A stretch of DNA of 64,000 nucleotides from Raffaelea ambrosiae (taxonomy: Eukaryota > Ascomycota > Sordariomycetes > Ophiostomatales > Ophiostomataceae): assembly GCA_002778195.1 (NCBI GenBank), contig PCDI01000004.1:3632226-3696225 (forward strand), given 5' to 3'. Of this stretch, positions 1 to 11,754 are shown one piece after another. The number at the start of each line of letters is the position of its first letter. The first letter of the stretch is position 1. The notes beneath the pieces are model-generated. The model worked only from the letters and a program-made list of their open reading frames with translations. It did no database searches and had not been told where the DNA came from. The position numbers were made by a program, and so were the translations under genes.

Positions 1-253
1 ATCTTATAAGTGTATCTCTTATGTCTGCGTACTCTATGCATTCCTTTCTACGTATATCCCTCAGAAGCTACGTTGAATACTGCATGTTGAATCGGTTGCT
101 CGGTCGTACCACGTCCTGCTCGTCCTTGCCTACCACCTCTCATATTCAGAAGTCCAAGTTTACCTTTATAACTGGATCCTCTCTACAGACAAACAGGCCA
201 CTTTTCCGACCAACAACCCGCAACTCATACATACTGCAGCCGCCGTCTTGACC

Positions 254-1920
254 ATGGACGTCATTCCAGCCAACCTCTCAGACCAGCTGGTGCCCATCCC
301 AAACGTGCGGACGCGTACTTTCTTCATGGTACGGGACCACCTGGATGGCGAGGCTCTGCAAACGGCTCTGGACACGCTCGTCCGGCAGCACTGGCGCAAG
401 CTGGGTGCCCGGATTGTCCGCAACAGGAAGTCTGGGCTCCTGGAATACCATGTGCCGCGCGTCTTTGCAAACGACTACGAGCTATTCCGGTGGTCCACAC
501 AAGAATACAATGGGCCCATTGACGAGGCGGTCTTCTCGCTGAGAGCGCCAACCGCCGAGGGTGTCACCATTCTGCCGCCGGTCGAGGCACTCGACTCTGT
601 GTGGCGGCCTGCCAGCTGGCCGACCCAAGTCAAAGACGACCCGCCCAACTCTCCCATGCTCTATGTCCATGTCAGCCATTACAGCGATGCTACAGTGCTG
701 GCAGTCAACATTCCGCACGTCTTCGCCGACCAGATGGGCAAGACAAGCTTCGTGAAGGCGTGGCTAGGCATACTGGACGGGCGGACACCGCCGCCATTGA
801 TCGATGACGGCCTGCCTCACGAGAAGACACTGGAAGACTATGCGCCTCACGAGAGGCGGCGGCCCGGAAAACAGCATGTGCGGTACCTCATGGAGTACTT
901 TCTGGTGGTACTGCTTGGATTTCTGCCGGGCCTCATACGGTACCCCAAGGAAGAGTACAGCACGCTTTTCTTCCCGCGGGCGGTGATCCAGAAACTGCGA
1001 GCGAGAGCATCCAAGGAGCTAGAGAAAAAGTACGGCGTCGACCCGGGCCTCTCAGAAGGGGACATTATCACGGCCATTATGACAAAGGTGAGTTTTTATT
1101 TTATTTTATTTTATTTTATTTCTTTCTTTCACTTGTTCTCTCTTATTTCCCTCCCACTGGTCAATGTTCTGACGGCCCTCGATACAGTTCTCTCGCCTGG
1201 ACAAGACGGGATCCAGAATGATGACCCTCTCCCAGACAGTCAATTGTAAGTGAACCTGGTCTTGTGCTGGCCACTAACTCGTTGCGCATTAACTGGCCAA
1301 CACGAGCATTGCGCTGACCAACACGCCAGTACGTGGCCGAGTGAGCGGGCTGATGACGGCCGCCGAGAAAGAGAGGTTTCTGCACAATGCTATAGTATCG
1401 GCATCATCGCGCTTTCAGATCACGCCGGACACCCCGATCAGCGAGATTGCCTACTTCAACCGCAAGGCCATTGAGGATCTCCTGGCGCCCGGCGGCCCCG
1501 ACCTTGCGCTGGCCGTGGCGCGTGAGATAGCACGGCTGAAACAGTCAATGCACATTTGCGAGGTCATGGATACGTCGTACGCGGTCACGAGCTGGTCTAC
1601 GATATGGAAGGGTCTGGACTTCTCAAGCGCATTGGCGAAGCAGGAGAAGGAGGGGGATGGACAAGTCCCGATGAAAACGCCCGAGCTGATGGTATTCGGC
1701 ATGAGCGGCGAGCCTGGCAAACCGCGGCGATGTGAGTTCTTTGGGTTGCCTACCTCCGAGAAGACGAGAGAACGGAAACTGACAGTCTCTCTCCACAGTC
1801 CATACTACCGTCATGTTCCGGGGTGACGAGGGCTACTGGTGCGACGCAAGCTTTACACCGCCCACGGACGCAGCCGTCAAAGCATACCTGGCCCAGGACC
1901 CCACGCTGGACAAGTTTTGA
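254..1920 (+). CDS. BAHD/trichothecene-acetyltransferase-like acyltransferase
   Basis: Four exons: 254-1087, 1188-1245, 1330-1731 and 1799-1920, giving about 471 residues. The ATG at 254 is the first in frame and has a purine-rich context (accATGG). Residues 155-159 read HVFAD, the HxxxD catalytic motif of the BAHD family (PF02458), in which His deprotonates the acceptor hydroxyl or amine and an acyl-CoA is the donor. Splicing of intron 2 restores the conserved block VNLRGR, which supports the model. The second family motif, DFGWG, is not visible; the matching C-terminal stretch reads FGMSGEPGK. The acceptor substrate is unknown. It stands alone on its strand, with an unassigned gap downstream. 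Fungal relatives include acetyltransferases of secondary metabolism, but no pathway genes lie next to it, so a role in detoxification or secondary metabolism is only inference. Confidence 0.85.
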
Positions 1921-2875
1921 TTTTGTTTTGCGAGGGCATACCGAGCAAGGGGGAGACAATGCTCATGGCCAGTAAGAATCCACACAAATTGTAGGGGTAC
2001 TTGGGGGTCTAGACGTCAGAATTGCAGTGTAGACTGGGGTAGACAAGCAGGAGGTACTCGTACTCGTACTCATCATAGACCAAGTAGAATAATAACAGTA
2101 AAATTTGGAATCAACGACCCAAAGGAGCCAACGGGGCTTAGAGCTAAATTATCTCAGATGTTCGTAGCTTGTCGAGGTTGGCATGTACACGTCTTACAAG
2201 GAGTCGGCACAGCTGAGAGCCCGAGGCCTGGGGACATATTGGACGATCAATATTTCACTGGCGCTGTTTTGTAAGCCTTTTTATTTTCCGTAGGTTTGGT
2301 ACCAATCCGTTGGGAGCTATGGTGACTTAACCATGGCTAGTCTGCAGGGGCTTGGTGGCCTATTCTTGGGAGTCGTCATTTGCCAAGCCCTAACCGATGT
2401 TCGAGCACCCCAGAGCGGCCTAGGCTGGTGGTTCTCCTGGCCATATGGAGTCCCGGTGGTTGCATCTGGAGTTAACTAGGTCTCGGATCCGACCATTCGC
2501 GAACTTTCGTTTTTGACAGTCAACGCGCCGTCACAATGGCATGTAAAACACACAAATATCCTGGCCAAATTGCCATGACAGAAAACCACCCTTGCCAGCC
2601 CCCAAGGCTAGACGATCGGCAGAGGTGCCATGGCGTCGGGGTATTAATCTGAGTGTAAGACGGTTAACACGAATACGAATTCGGCCCGCGAGGATGTCGC
2701 CGTTCCGGGTGTCTGATTGAAAAACGCCGGCACTGGTAACTAATTCGTTATCTTGTTGGTCCCAAGAAGAGGCCAAGACAGAAGATACAGAACACAGGCA
2801 CACAGGCATAGATTCAATGACCTAGTTCAAACAGTTGTAGAGAAACGATCGTCTCGCTTGTCTATCTACAGCAAA
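1921..2875. other. Intergenic gap, 955 bp
   Basis: No convincing coding frame, RNA gene or transposon remnant seen. It contains a short tandem run of GTACTC (three copies, about 2054-2071). It lies between two convergent 3' ends. Confidence 0.6.
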
Positions 2876-3663
2876 CTACACCATATGCAAAACCTCGTCG
2901 CAGGGCAGCCGGTTCTCACGTATGTCCTTGGCGTTCAGCTCGTCTGTCCCGGTAGCCCGCGCCCATGCCGACTCCTCGTCGGCGCAGATGCCGCTAGCCA
3001 AGTGCCGTGCAGCCACGCGCTTGTGCGCGACGTCGGCAGGGATGTCCAGATACCACAGCTCGGTCATCAGCTTGGCCGCATCGCTCCAGGGCGCCCGGCT
3101 CAGCGCGCAGTAGTTGCCCTCTACGAGCACAATGAGCGCCGACGCTGGCACCTGGATGGCCCCGGCGACCGGATCCTTGACGGCGTGATCAAATGATGGC
3201 GCGTCTACAGCAGCAATGGGCGACCGCACCAGATTCTGGACGAGGTCTCGGAACCCGGAGGCGTCAAACGTAAACGCAGCGCCGCGGCGGTGTGTCGCCG
3301 TCTCGGGGTCCGGCATGGCGGCCAGGTGGGCGCGACTGTAGTGGAAGCCATCCATGGGGAGGTCGACAGCGACAGGGCCGGCATCGGAGCCGTCCTTTGA
3401 CTGCTGCTGGGCCTGGTGCAGGGCGTTGACGTGGGTGCTGACGGTGCGCGCAAAGGTCGACTTGCCTGAGCCTGGAACGCCCGAGACGCCGACCACGATG
3501 CGTTTCTCGCCATTGGTCGCGGTCATCAGCCCTGGGCAAGCGAGTTAGAAGAGCGGACATGAAAAGTAGAGAAGATCCGAATAATAAAGGACACACCAAG
3601 GAGGTGACGGGACAGCCGGTCGACCTCAGCGGCCTCGTGGTCCGAAATTGGATGGCTGGCCAT
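2876..3663 (-). CDS. Uridine kinase/phosphoribulokinase-family P-loop kinase (YFH7-like)
   Basis: Two exons on the minus strand: 3597-3663 and 2876-3531, about 240 residues. The short first exon supplies the helix before the P-loop, as in relatives. Residues 40-47 are the Walker A motif GVPGSGKS. The later stretch with LDIPADVAHKRVAARH and the downstream ATGTDELNAKDI region matches the lid and C-terminal pattern of the fungal YFH7/bacterial FrcK-type branch. It should phosphorylate a small metabolite with ATP in the cytosol; the substrate cannot be read from the sequence. The ATG at 3663 is the only Met in frame before the P-loop. It could also be annotated simply as a nucleoside triphosphate hydrolase. 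Confidence 0.85.
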
Positions 3664-4178
3664 ATCTGCAAGGAAGTTGCTGCCATCGAACCCGACCTGT
3701 GCTGCAGGCAATAATGGGCAACTAGATATTCCTGCGTGGCGGGGTTTGCCAGCGCAGTTCCGCCTCCCGCCTGGCCCTGAATGGTCGGCGAATTTGGCGT
3801 AGAACAGTGCAATGCCGCCCTGTCTTTTCAGGCAAAGGGCCAAGCAACGGCCCCCCTGGGCCACATCCAGCAACGGGCATACTTTCGTGTTCCACCAAGT
3901 CCAGCTTTGGAAGCTTTGTTTGCAGTGTCTACCATATTACTGAGCACATCTACAAAGAAGCGTGCTTTTGGTCTTTTTATTTGACTTTTGAGTTTTTTCT
4001 AGACAACAAACACAGTCTGGAATGTTTTCTGAACACGGCATAGCAAAACAGAGGCTCCTATGACACTCTGTACTCATCGGCCTCCTGGCCGGCTCTTTGC
4101 GTTTGTCTGCCCACCCCTGGGCCCTCCTATTGTTGATTTCTATCTCGTCGTTTGGGGTTTCTTGTCTCCCGTTCGCCA
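3664..4178. other. Intergenic gap, 515 bp
   Basis: This is the promoter of the kinase (minus) and the 3' flank of the dehydrogenase ending at 4179. Short T runs only; no gene seen. Confidence 0.6.
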
Positions 4179-5216
4179 TCACCACGCACAGTGCCCGCCA
4201 TCCACGCGCAGGTCGGCTGCTGTCATAAAGCTGCTGGCATCGCTCAGAAGATACAGAACGGGCCCGCGGAACTCGTCCGCCAGACTGAGCCGGTACAGCA
4301 TGTTGTCACTCGTCCACTGGGCCTCCATGCCGGGTATCTTGAGCGAGTCGGCCGTGGCTGCTGTGCGGATGTAGCCCGGCGACAGAGTGTTGACGCGGAT
4401 CAGCGGCATGTCCTTGCGAGACCCCCATTGCGCCGCCAATGACCGGCCCAGCTGCAGCACGCCCGACTTGGACGCGCAGTAGGCCGCCGTGTCCACGCCC
4501 CTGTTGACCACCGTCCCGCTCATGCTTGCGACCAGCACCATGCTGCCGTTCACGTCGGCCTTTTTCATCTCCAGTGCAATGGCCTGGGCCACCGCAAAGG
4601 TCCCCGTCACATTGATCTCCATCAGCCGCCGGAACCGGTCCACCGAGAATGTCTGCGCCGGGTCGCCGTCCGAGACGCCGGCGCATCCCACAAACCCGCG
4701 GATGGGATACCGCAGAGTCGGCACAAACTCGGCAAAGACCTCCGGGATCGACTTGGAATTGGTCACGTCGAGTTGCCGGTACGTAAGCCGCTGCTCATGC
4801 TTCCTGGCCACCTCCGTCAGATGTTCTGTCCATCCGTATCAGCAGGGAGGTCGGACACAAAGTCGGACGCCAGTCCAACCCCCGAATCAGAAGACATTTT
4901 CGGCTGGGAACGTACCCCATGCTGCCGTCGGTGGGCTCTGGACAATATCTAAGCACACCACATCGCCGCCCACCTCCAACACCGCCCCGGCAACCTCAGT
5001 ACCGAGAAACCCAGCCGCTCCGGTAACTGATGTTCCTCCGTGTCAGCAGCCCTCATTTGCAAACTCTTCCAGGCAGAGAGGGGTAGCTAGGACGTGGAAT
5101 CGAGACTCACTGACAACCGTCCGCTTGTCCAGGCGAAACAAATCAAGCGCCCGAATATGCGCTCCTCCCTGGCGCTCCTTGACCTCGCGAAAAGAAGGGT
5201 CTGCAGTGTTGCTCAT
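4179..5216 (-). CDS. Short-chain dehydrogenase/reductase (classical SDR, sorbose-reductase/mannitol-dehydrogenase-like)
   Basis: Three minus-strand exons: 5111-5216, 4916-5026 and 4179-4825, about 287 residues. Splicing of the first two joins the nucleotide-binding strand, with TGAAGFLG at residues 37-44 (TGxxxGxG) and an acidic residue at the end of strand 2 (CLDI), which often favours NAD(H). The catalytic set is Ser175, Tyr188 and Lys192 (YCASK). The C-terminus ends in the usual fold SSFMTAADLRVDGGHCAW. The length is a little above the family norm because of an N-terminal extension of about 30 residues. It is transcribed away from a second SDR at 5821, with which it shares a 604-bp promoter region. 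The substrate is probably a polyol or ketose, by family resemblance only. Confidence 0.88.
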
Positions 5217-5820
5217 TGTGATCCAAGCGTGCTCTCTAGACTGTGCTGTGCACCGTATTGGCTCTCCGTACTGGCTCTTCGTATTGCCTGTGGTTTCTTT
5301 GCTGTGCCTTGAAGATGGCGTGGCAAAACAAAAAACACAAACCAGTGCATGCACAACACTGTTCCTCAAGTAATCCCAAACGATGGCCCAACACTTTAAT
5401 GATACTCCGTCTTCTCCACACCAGTCTCCAAAAGAGCAGGCCTCGTGAGGCCAAATAAATTGCGTAGTGTCCCGCCAATCCCGCCAGCCCGCCGCATCAC
5501 ATCTGCCATTCCCGCCGTTCCCGCCGATGCCGCTTTGCCGCTTCTCTGCTGTTCTTGACATCATCCTGTGCAACTGTGGGGGATGCGGACATCCCGTGCG
5601 GATCATCCCATCCACGTACAGATTGTGAATTGTATGCATCCATGCTGCAGTAGAAAAGACCACTTCTCGAGTCGCCACAATGTTCGTACACTCTTCATTC
5701 TGCTGACCACAAGTACAAAGAGCATCTTCCCAGCTACCAAATTCTTCGTCCCGGTTCGTTATTCCGTCTGTCTACTGCTAACGAAACGAAATACAACGCG
5801 TTCTCTCTTCACCAGGCACA
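5217..5820. promoter_or_regulatory. Divergent promoter region between two SDR genes
   Basis: A 604-bp gap separating the start codons of two oppositely transcribed dehydrogenases. It holds five copies of CCCGCC (5471-5476, 5480-5485, 5488-5493, 5511-5516, 5520-5525), the only clear structure in it. GGCGGG-type repeats can be GC-box or Zn2Cys6 half-site clusters, but no factor is identified. Confidence 0.5.
5471..5525. repeat. Cluster of five CCCGCC units
   Basis: Five copies of CCCGCC lie within 55 bp in the promoter shared by the two SDR genes, in two groups (three and two) separated by 17 bp. The repeats are seen directly; a regulatory role is inference. Confidence 0.6.
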
Positions 5821-6776
5821 ATGGTCCAGACTCACACGCGTCCGTTGGAGGACAAGGTGGCCATTGTCACGGGAGCATTCCGCGGCAAGTCTAGTCTGCC
5901 CCATACGCAAACCAAACCATAGTCCGGTCACATAAGTCTAATTATTTGCTATTGCTTTTTCCGCATCTAGGCATTGGCGCTGCCATCACAAAGCACCTTG
6001 CCGGCAAAGGCGCCCACGTAATTGGGGTTTACACATCCGATTCTTCGACGAAATCCGCACAAGAAATGACCGACACCTTAACGAAAGAACACGGAGTACG
6101 CATTGTCCCTGTACAGACCGATCTTGTATTCGCAGAAGAAGCGTCCAAGGAAATCATTGAAAAAGCCAAGGCAGAGTTCACGGACGCGGAGGGCAAACTG
6201 ACCATCAACATCCTGATCAACAACGCGGGCGTTGGGGGCGACTATCCTCTGGGCGAGGTTCCCGTGGCAGAGTTCCACCGCATGTACGGCGTCAACGTGC
6301 TGGCTCCCATCATGGTCACGCAGGCTGTCCTGCCATATCTGCCGCACGACCGCTCTGGGCGCATCGTCAACCTGTCGTCCGTGGCCTCTTCCATGGGTTT
6401 CAAGACGCATACCCTGTACGGCGGGACCAAAGCTGCCCTCGAAGCCATGACCCGTACCTGGGCTCGTGAGCTTTCGGAGCGAGCCACGGTCAACGCCGTC
6501 AACCCCGGACCTGTCGAGGGCGACATGTACTGGGCGGCTGGGGAGGACTTTTGGAAGCAGCTCGAGCCGTTCCAACTGGCAGCGCCCCTTTCAGCCGTGC
6601 GCGAGGGAATCGATCGACCCGAGCTAGTCAAACTGGCCAACGAAAAGATGGCTGGTCGACGCCCCGCGTACTGGACAGAGGTGGCCGATATCGTGGGCAT
6701 GCTGTGCGGCGAGGATTCGGCCTGGTGCACTGGCAGTATTGTTTGTGCTAACGGAGGACTGCGGTTCACTCTTTAA
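5821..6776 (+). CDS. Short-chain dehydrogenase/reductase (polyketide/quinone reductase-like SDR)
   Basis: Two exons: 5821-5884 and 5971-6776, about 289 residues. The join restores the cofactor loop TGAFRGIG (residues 17-24). Catalytic residues are Ser158, Tyr171 and Lys175 (YGGTK), with NNAG in strand 4. The intron begins GCAAGT instead of GT, a GC-AG intron: no GT donor keeps the GxxxGIG motif. The family includes tetrahydroxynaphthalene and versicolorin-type reductases and bacterial FabG, so an NADP(H)-dependent ketone reduction is expected, substrate unknown. It is divergent from the SDR at 4179-5216 and convergent with the regulator at 6896. Confidence 0.9.
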
Positions 6777-6895
6777 AAGTTGAACTAAACACAAAGAGGA
6801 AAACACAGACAGTAAGAAATAAGAAACAATCAATCCAATGTTGGTAACCTAGAGTCTACGCTGGGTGAAAATATGTCTCTCAGACAAGACCCGAG

Positions 6896-9345
6896 CTATT
6901 TCGCTGGGTCTCTTGTAAACCGGTGAAGACGCATTTTTTGACGCAACGTGCGGATGGTCAGAATGGCCGCCTCTGCACTGGAGTCTGGCGCAGCCCACAA
7001 ACCTAACGGCTTCGGCAAGCTCTCTAGTATATCTTGTATATCAGGAACAAGATGCTGAAGTTTGGAATTTGTTGCCGCCAGGACAAGCATCATCGAATTG
7101 GACAGACAGCTGTAGCAGTACTGTGAGTTATGGAGATGTTTACCTGCAACACTCGTAGATCTGAACAAAGAGACTTACGCCTGCACGACCATCCAGGAGT
7201 AGGAGGTCCTTCTGTCCAGTATGTGGACAGCTGTCTCAATGAAGCCACGGGAACTCTCGATGCACATCTCGGCGTAACGGTACGCAAAGTCGGGGAGTTC
7301 TCGACCATTCGATGACGTTGTAGCGTAAATCAGAGCTGGCCGCCCAATAATGTGCTTCGCTGACCAGTACCGCAGACGAAGCCAGGCATCCTGTGTATCC
7401 AGGGGCACATTCGTAGACATGTCTGGCTTGATCATCTCTGGCAACGAGTCATACCATGCATCCAGTTGGCGTTTAAGCTCGTCGATGACTGTTTCCAAAG
7501 ACATGACGTCTGAGAATGCAGACTTCTCACTGGGGCTTCCAGCCTTGAAGGCGGCGGCAGGGGAATCGCTGAGCGGGCCTGTTTTGGCCGTCATGTAGAC
7601 GGCGTTGTGTATGCGATTCAGAAGCCGACGGATCGAGCAGAACGCTAGGAACATAAGGGTATCCCTGTCGTTCTGCCCTTCTAAACGTGGGAAATACATG
7701 CGGTCAATGGCCACTTCGATGCCACTGCGTGGAAGGTGGAACTCGGACAGGCTGTCGCTGTGCATACCATTTTGTCAGTGCGAGAAACTCGAAGGACACG
7801 CAAAGACAGCGTGGTCTGAAACTGTGGAAACTGTAAAAATCCCCACCACTCTATCACGAAGCACGTCCAGCAGAGGCGGCTTAACATGTCCCCATTGTCG
7901 CTGTCATCAATGCCTACAGCTGGGCTGCCGTGATGGATTGCGTTTTCTCGGTCAGCAACAGAGAGAGTCCTGGAACGGAAGCAGGCGGTTGCTTCTCAAA
8001 GCATGCCAAACTCACTCATATGCCAACAGCTGCAGAGTATTGGACGCCAGGTAGGCCATCTTCCAGGCAGCAAGTGGATTGGCCCAGAAGCAAAAATACA
8101 CCGCCGCCAGGATGAGCCCCGTCGACTGGGCGCGCGTGTTGAACGCGACGGCCCACTGCATCGTGAGAATACGGTAGGCCACACTAAAGTATGGCATCCC
8201 GACTTCGTCGCGGTCCTGCTTGATCGGCTCCTCGGTAGGCCCAATTGCACCGAGAGCCAACACTAGCAAGCACACGGCTGTGTCAGCATTGCACTTCACC
8301 CCCTCAAGAAAGGTGTGGTGAAAGTAGTCGGCGAAGCCAGTCCGGTGGACAACGGGAAATTTTGGATGCACGTAGGTAAAAAAGTTGGATATCAAACCCG
8401 CAGTGGCTTTCTGGCCCATGTCCATGTTGGCTACAAGCAGCGACATGTCATCGCCAAGCTTGAAGTCTGTGCTGGTATGTTGCCTTGACTCGATATCGTA
8501 GAATAGGTTTGGTGGGTAGTAGCCAACAAGATTCCGTAACGGCTGGAGACTGAAGAGGCTTGCTGTTGTTGTGTGATGGCGGGTGGGGATCATGATGCAG
8601 TCCTCGTCTTCATTTGTGGGCAGGGCGGTGGCCGGACGGCCTTGGACCACCACCTCACTGCGCACGTAGGGAAGAGGGCGGACTACAGGAAACTGTGTTC
8701 TCCATGTTCGAGGCGAGAAGACCGGTATCATGGCTTCTGGGGTCAAACTGAGAGAAGGGAAGGCCATGCTGTCATTGGATGGACTCTCGTGGGCAAAGCC
8801 GCTTCCTGTGGGTAGTGGTGAAGCATCCGCGAGGCCCTCTTGTCGACTTTCCACCCCAGGCCCTGAGACCAGAGAAAAGGTAAGTGACGGGCCCGTCTGC
8901 AGGCCTGACTGAAGCTCTCTGGATCCTGGCCGTGGTGACTGGGAAAGCTGCTGCTGCTGCTGCTGCTGCTGCTGCGATTCGAGAAGAGCCTCAAGCTCTT
9001 TGACTCGCTGCTGTAAGAGTTCATTTTCCCCGCTGATCTGGTCAGAACGTTGGCTGGCATTCTACGTCAGTGTAGTCCTTGATAGCCAAGAATACAATTC
9101 TCTTTGCATAAACTGACGAGCCGGACGACTTGGCTGGGTATTCGCATGGAACGCCAGATGACCTGCAAAGGCCACACACGGGCCTCGCACCATCACAGCG
9201 CCGTTTCCTATCCAGTGTTTGTTAGAACCCAGTTCCCGCCACTCATTCACAAAGTATCCAAACCGTAGATGTTATCGAAATTCCAAGCTCACCTGTGGCG
9301 GCAGTAGAGACACGCAACTGGTGCCCGTCTCCGCGCAAAGCTCAT
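6896..9345 (-). CDS. Zn2Cys6 transcription factor with fungal-TF middle homology region
   Basis: Six minus-strand exons: 9293-9345, 9114-9207, 8016-9061, 7850-7969, 7179-7757 and 6896-7109, about 701 residues. The first intron splits the zinc cluster: exon 1 gives CLYC and exon 2 gives CDGARPVCGLC then SSGVPC, so all six Cys are present (C-x2-C-x6-C-x6-C-x2-C-x6-C). A coiled coil (ENELLQQRVKELEALLES) and a run of nine Gln encoded by CAG follow. The MHR domain (PF04082 type) occupies the centre; small exon 4 carries the typical LSRLCWTCFVIE strip joined to the SLSEFHLPRSGI segment in exon 5. It is a nuclear DNA-binding regulator and may control the neighbouring SDR or dioxygenase genes by proximity only. 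The start of the last exon is the least certain border. Confidence 0.88.
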
Positions 9346-9860
9346 CTTGGGACGATCTCGAAGTCAGTCTGGCGATGATTCTTCTGCCAAAATGCCCTGC
9401 CATCGTCACCCAACCCTAAAAAGAGAGCAAGAAATTGACTAGCTCGGAAGGACTTGCTAGATTCTGACTGGTTCTCGCAGAGCAATTTGACTCTTTGTTT
9501 CTAGAATTCTGTCAAACAGCCGGAGCCTTTCTCGTGGCTTTGTATTTGGAGTGAGTGAGGGGTGGGCTATCACGTGCATGCCTCACCAGGGGTCATTGAC
9601 CGATTACGCTGTGGTTTGATTTCAATATGTTGGCCCAGGGTTTCTACTTCGTTTACATCGAGGTTCTCCCTGGATCTTGTGTTTTCCTTCCCCCCCCTGC
9701 TCCTTGTCTCATTTTTGTGCTTCAGTTGCAGTAGCTGCCAGCGCCTTTCTCAAACTGATCGCATTCCAACCGAGTAAACTGACGTTTTCATTTTAGGCTA
9801 CAGTAGTTATTTCTCCTTTACTCCCCATAAAGCCACAGAAGCAGTACAAAACCAACCCAT
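9346..9860. other. Intergenic gap, 515 bp
   Basis: Promoter of the regulator at 6896-9345 and 3' flank of the dioxygenase ending at 9861. Pyrimidine-rich stretches (about 9680-9715); no gene or strong motif seen. Confidence 0.6.
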
Positions 9861-11178
9861 TCACGACGCGTTAGCCGGGATAGGCACTGGCCCCACGGGA
9901 CCCTTGCTTCCCGGAATGTTGGACTGGTGCATTGTCCGGGGGCCATAGCTGTCCGGGTAGTCGATGGCGGTATGGAACATCTGGTAGTTGGCCCATATGG
10001 CAACATCGCCCTCGTCCACAGTCGGAATCACGACATACTCAGGCGTCAGTACCCGCTCCTGCAGGGGCTTCAGGAAAGCCCGAATCTCCTTGACGTCATC
10101 GACGACACGAGGCTCCTCGTCGACAGAAGAACGCAGGAACAGGCGACGGGCCACGAGACCGTGCACCATGAAAGCACGTTCGCCTGTGACAGGGTTCACC
10201 CAGACAAGGGGGTACTTCTTGACCTTCTCTGGTTCATACTCGCCGAGTTCCTCGATCGACTTCTCGAGGCCTTGGCTCTCGAGGCCCAGACCATTCGCAT
10301 TGCCCTTGCAGTTGCTGATCCACATATACGGGTGCGGTGCGTACTCGACCCAGCTGTGGTCGACAATGCGTCTCTCCTCATCCGTCATCAGCTCGTACGC
10401 CTGCACATTGCTCATGAAAGCCGTCATGCCGGCTTCCGTTTTCATACTGTAGCCGGAGTCGTCATCCCAATGGACGGTGAGAGGCGGTGTGCTGTCATTC
10501 TTGGCTGGGCGCTTGAAGCAGCGAAGTGTTGTGAACCAGGCGGGATCACGTCCGTAGAGTGGTGCGTCGATATGCCACCGCTGGAAACGCGTGTGGCCGG
10601 CATTAAAGTCTTCGTCTGACAGTTTCTTTGCATGGAAGTCATGCGACAGGGGATGCGTGATGGTGAAGTCCTTGATACCAAAATGGTCCTCGCCCTGGTA
10701 GCCCTTCCCAATCACGCGGACGTTTTCGGCACCAGGGATGCCAAAGACTTGGTTGGTTCTCTGCAGCAATGTCAGTGCGCGTGCACTCACACGGGCGGAG
10801 CAAACAGAACGCAAACTTACAGCCAAAACGCCACCGACTTTGCTGAAAACCTTCATTTCGCCATGGGAATGGACATTCTCAGCTTCCGGGTCGAAGCGGC
10901 GCACCAGCTCCCACTGTTTCTTGGGAGTGAGATTCTTCTGCCCCTTGACTACGACAACTTTGTGCTTCCAGATGGTGTCACTCAACGCCTGGACATCGTC
11001 ATCTACACGGCATTGTTAATACTTGTAAGTGGACAGGAATACAGGGAAAGCTGGGCTACGCACCGCTGATGTTGTTCAGGTCAATGTCTGTGATAGTGAC
11101 GCCGAAATTTGCCTTGCTGCTGGGATCCTTCTTGATCGGGGTGACTGTAAAGCCTGGCGAAACTCGGCTTGGTGACAT
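9861..11178 (-). CDS. TauD/TfdA-family Fe(II)/2-oxoglutarate dioxygenase (XanA-like paralogue)
   Basis: Three minus-strand exons: 11064-11178, 10821-11002 and 9861-10760, about 398 residues. The core reads FQRWHIDAPLYGRDPAWFTTL, whose H-x-D provides two iron ligands; a distal His in MFHTAIDYP is the likely third, and conserved Arg residues near the C-terminus would hold 2-oxoglutarate. TauD-fold enzymes hydroxylate or cleave a co-substrate with O2 and 2-oxoglutarate. Within fungi this looks related to the xanthine dioxygenase XanA, but less closely than the enzyme at 15870-17305; a sulfonate substrate is the main alternative. It is divergent from a Zn2Cys6 regulator at 11755, and that promoter contains GATAAG and TCGGCCGA. 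No targeting signal is seen, so it is probably cytosolic. Confidence 0.87.
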
Positions 11179-11754
11179 GGTTGCTTTTACAAGTGAATAA
11201 GACGATAATTTTTTGGGAAGACTTGGTGAGGCCTGGCAAGGAGCAGATGGAATGATTGCCCGGAAGAAATCAGAGGACAGATGCAGTATGCCACCGTTTT
11301 TATCCACCAGAATACCGGTCGGACGGCACCATGCGGCTTTGAAGCCCCATGACTGAGAGTCCGGCATTGATAATACGCTTTACGCTGGGGCCGACCGGAA
11401 CCCTCCGTCTCCTTATCTACGTGGTTGCCCTTTGTTTGACGGCCGAGCTAGGGTGACTTGTTTGCACTGTACTGTCTGACACCGGCATGCGGCGCTAGGC
11501 TGCGTGTTTTACTGAGCACACCGGCTTCGCTGTGTTATCTGCCCGTCGTTGATAGCGGCCTCCCCCACCCAAACCTTGATAATGGCAGAACTGCCATTGG
11601 CCCAAGTATGCGGCCTCGGCCGAGCCAGTTGCCTGGCAATGTAAAAGTAGTAGTGGCTACTCGTAACAGCAATGTAGTCAACGGAGTTTATTGTTTCTCG
11701 TCGCGTACGAATCCACTTGTGCAAGTCTTCTTCTGGCAGCCGTCAAGCAAAGCC
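11179..11754. promoter_or_regulatory. Divergent promoter, dioxygenase / Zn2Cys6 regulator
   Basis: A 576-bp gap between start codons. It contains GATAAG on the minus strand (CTTATC 11412-11417) and the palindrome TCGGCCGA (11616-11623) inside a 12-mer GGCCTCGGCCGA (11612-11623). The same 12-mer recurs in the promoter of the second dioxygenase (15615-15626). Confidence 0.55.

Noticed and set aside
2531..2809. Minus-strand open frame in the gap after the acyltransferase
   Set aside because: No similarity to a known family and no splice or start support.
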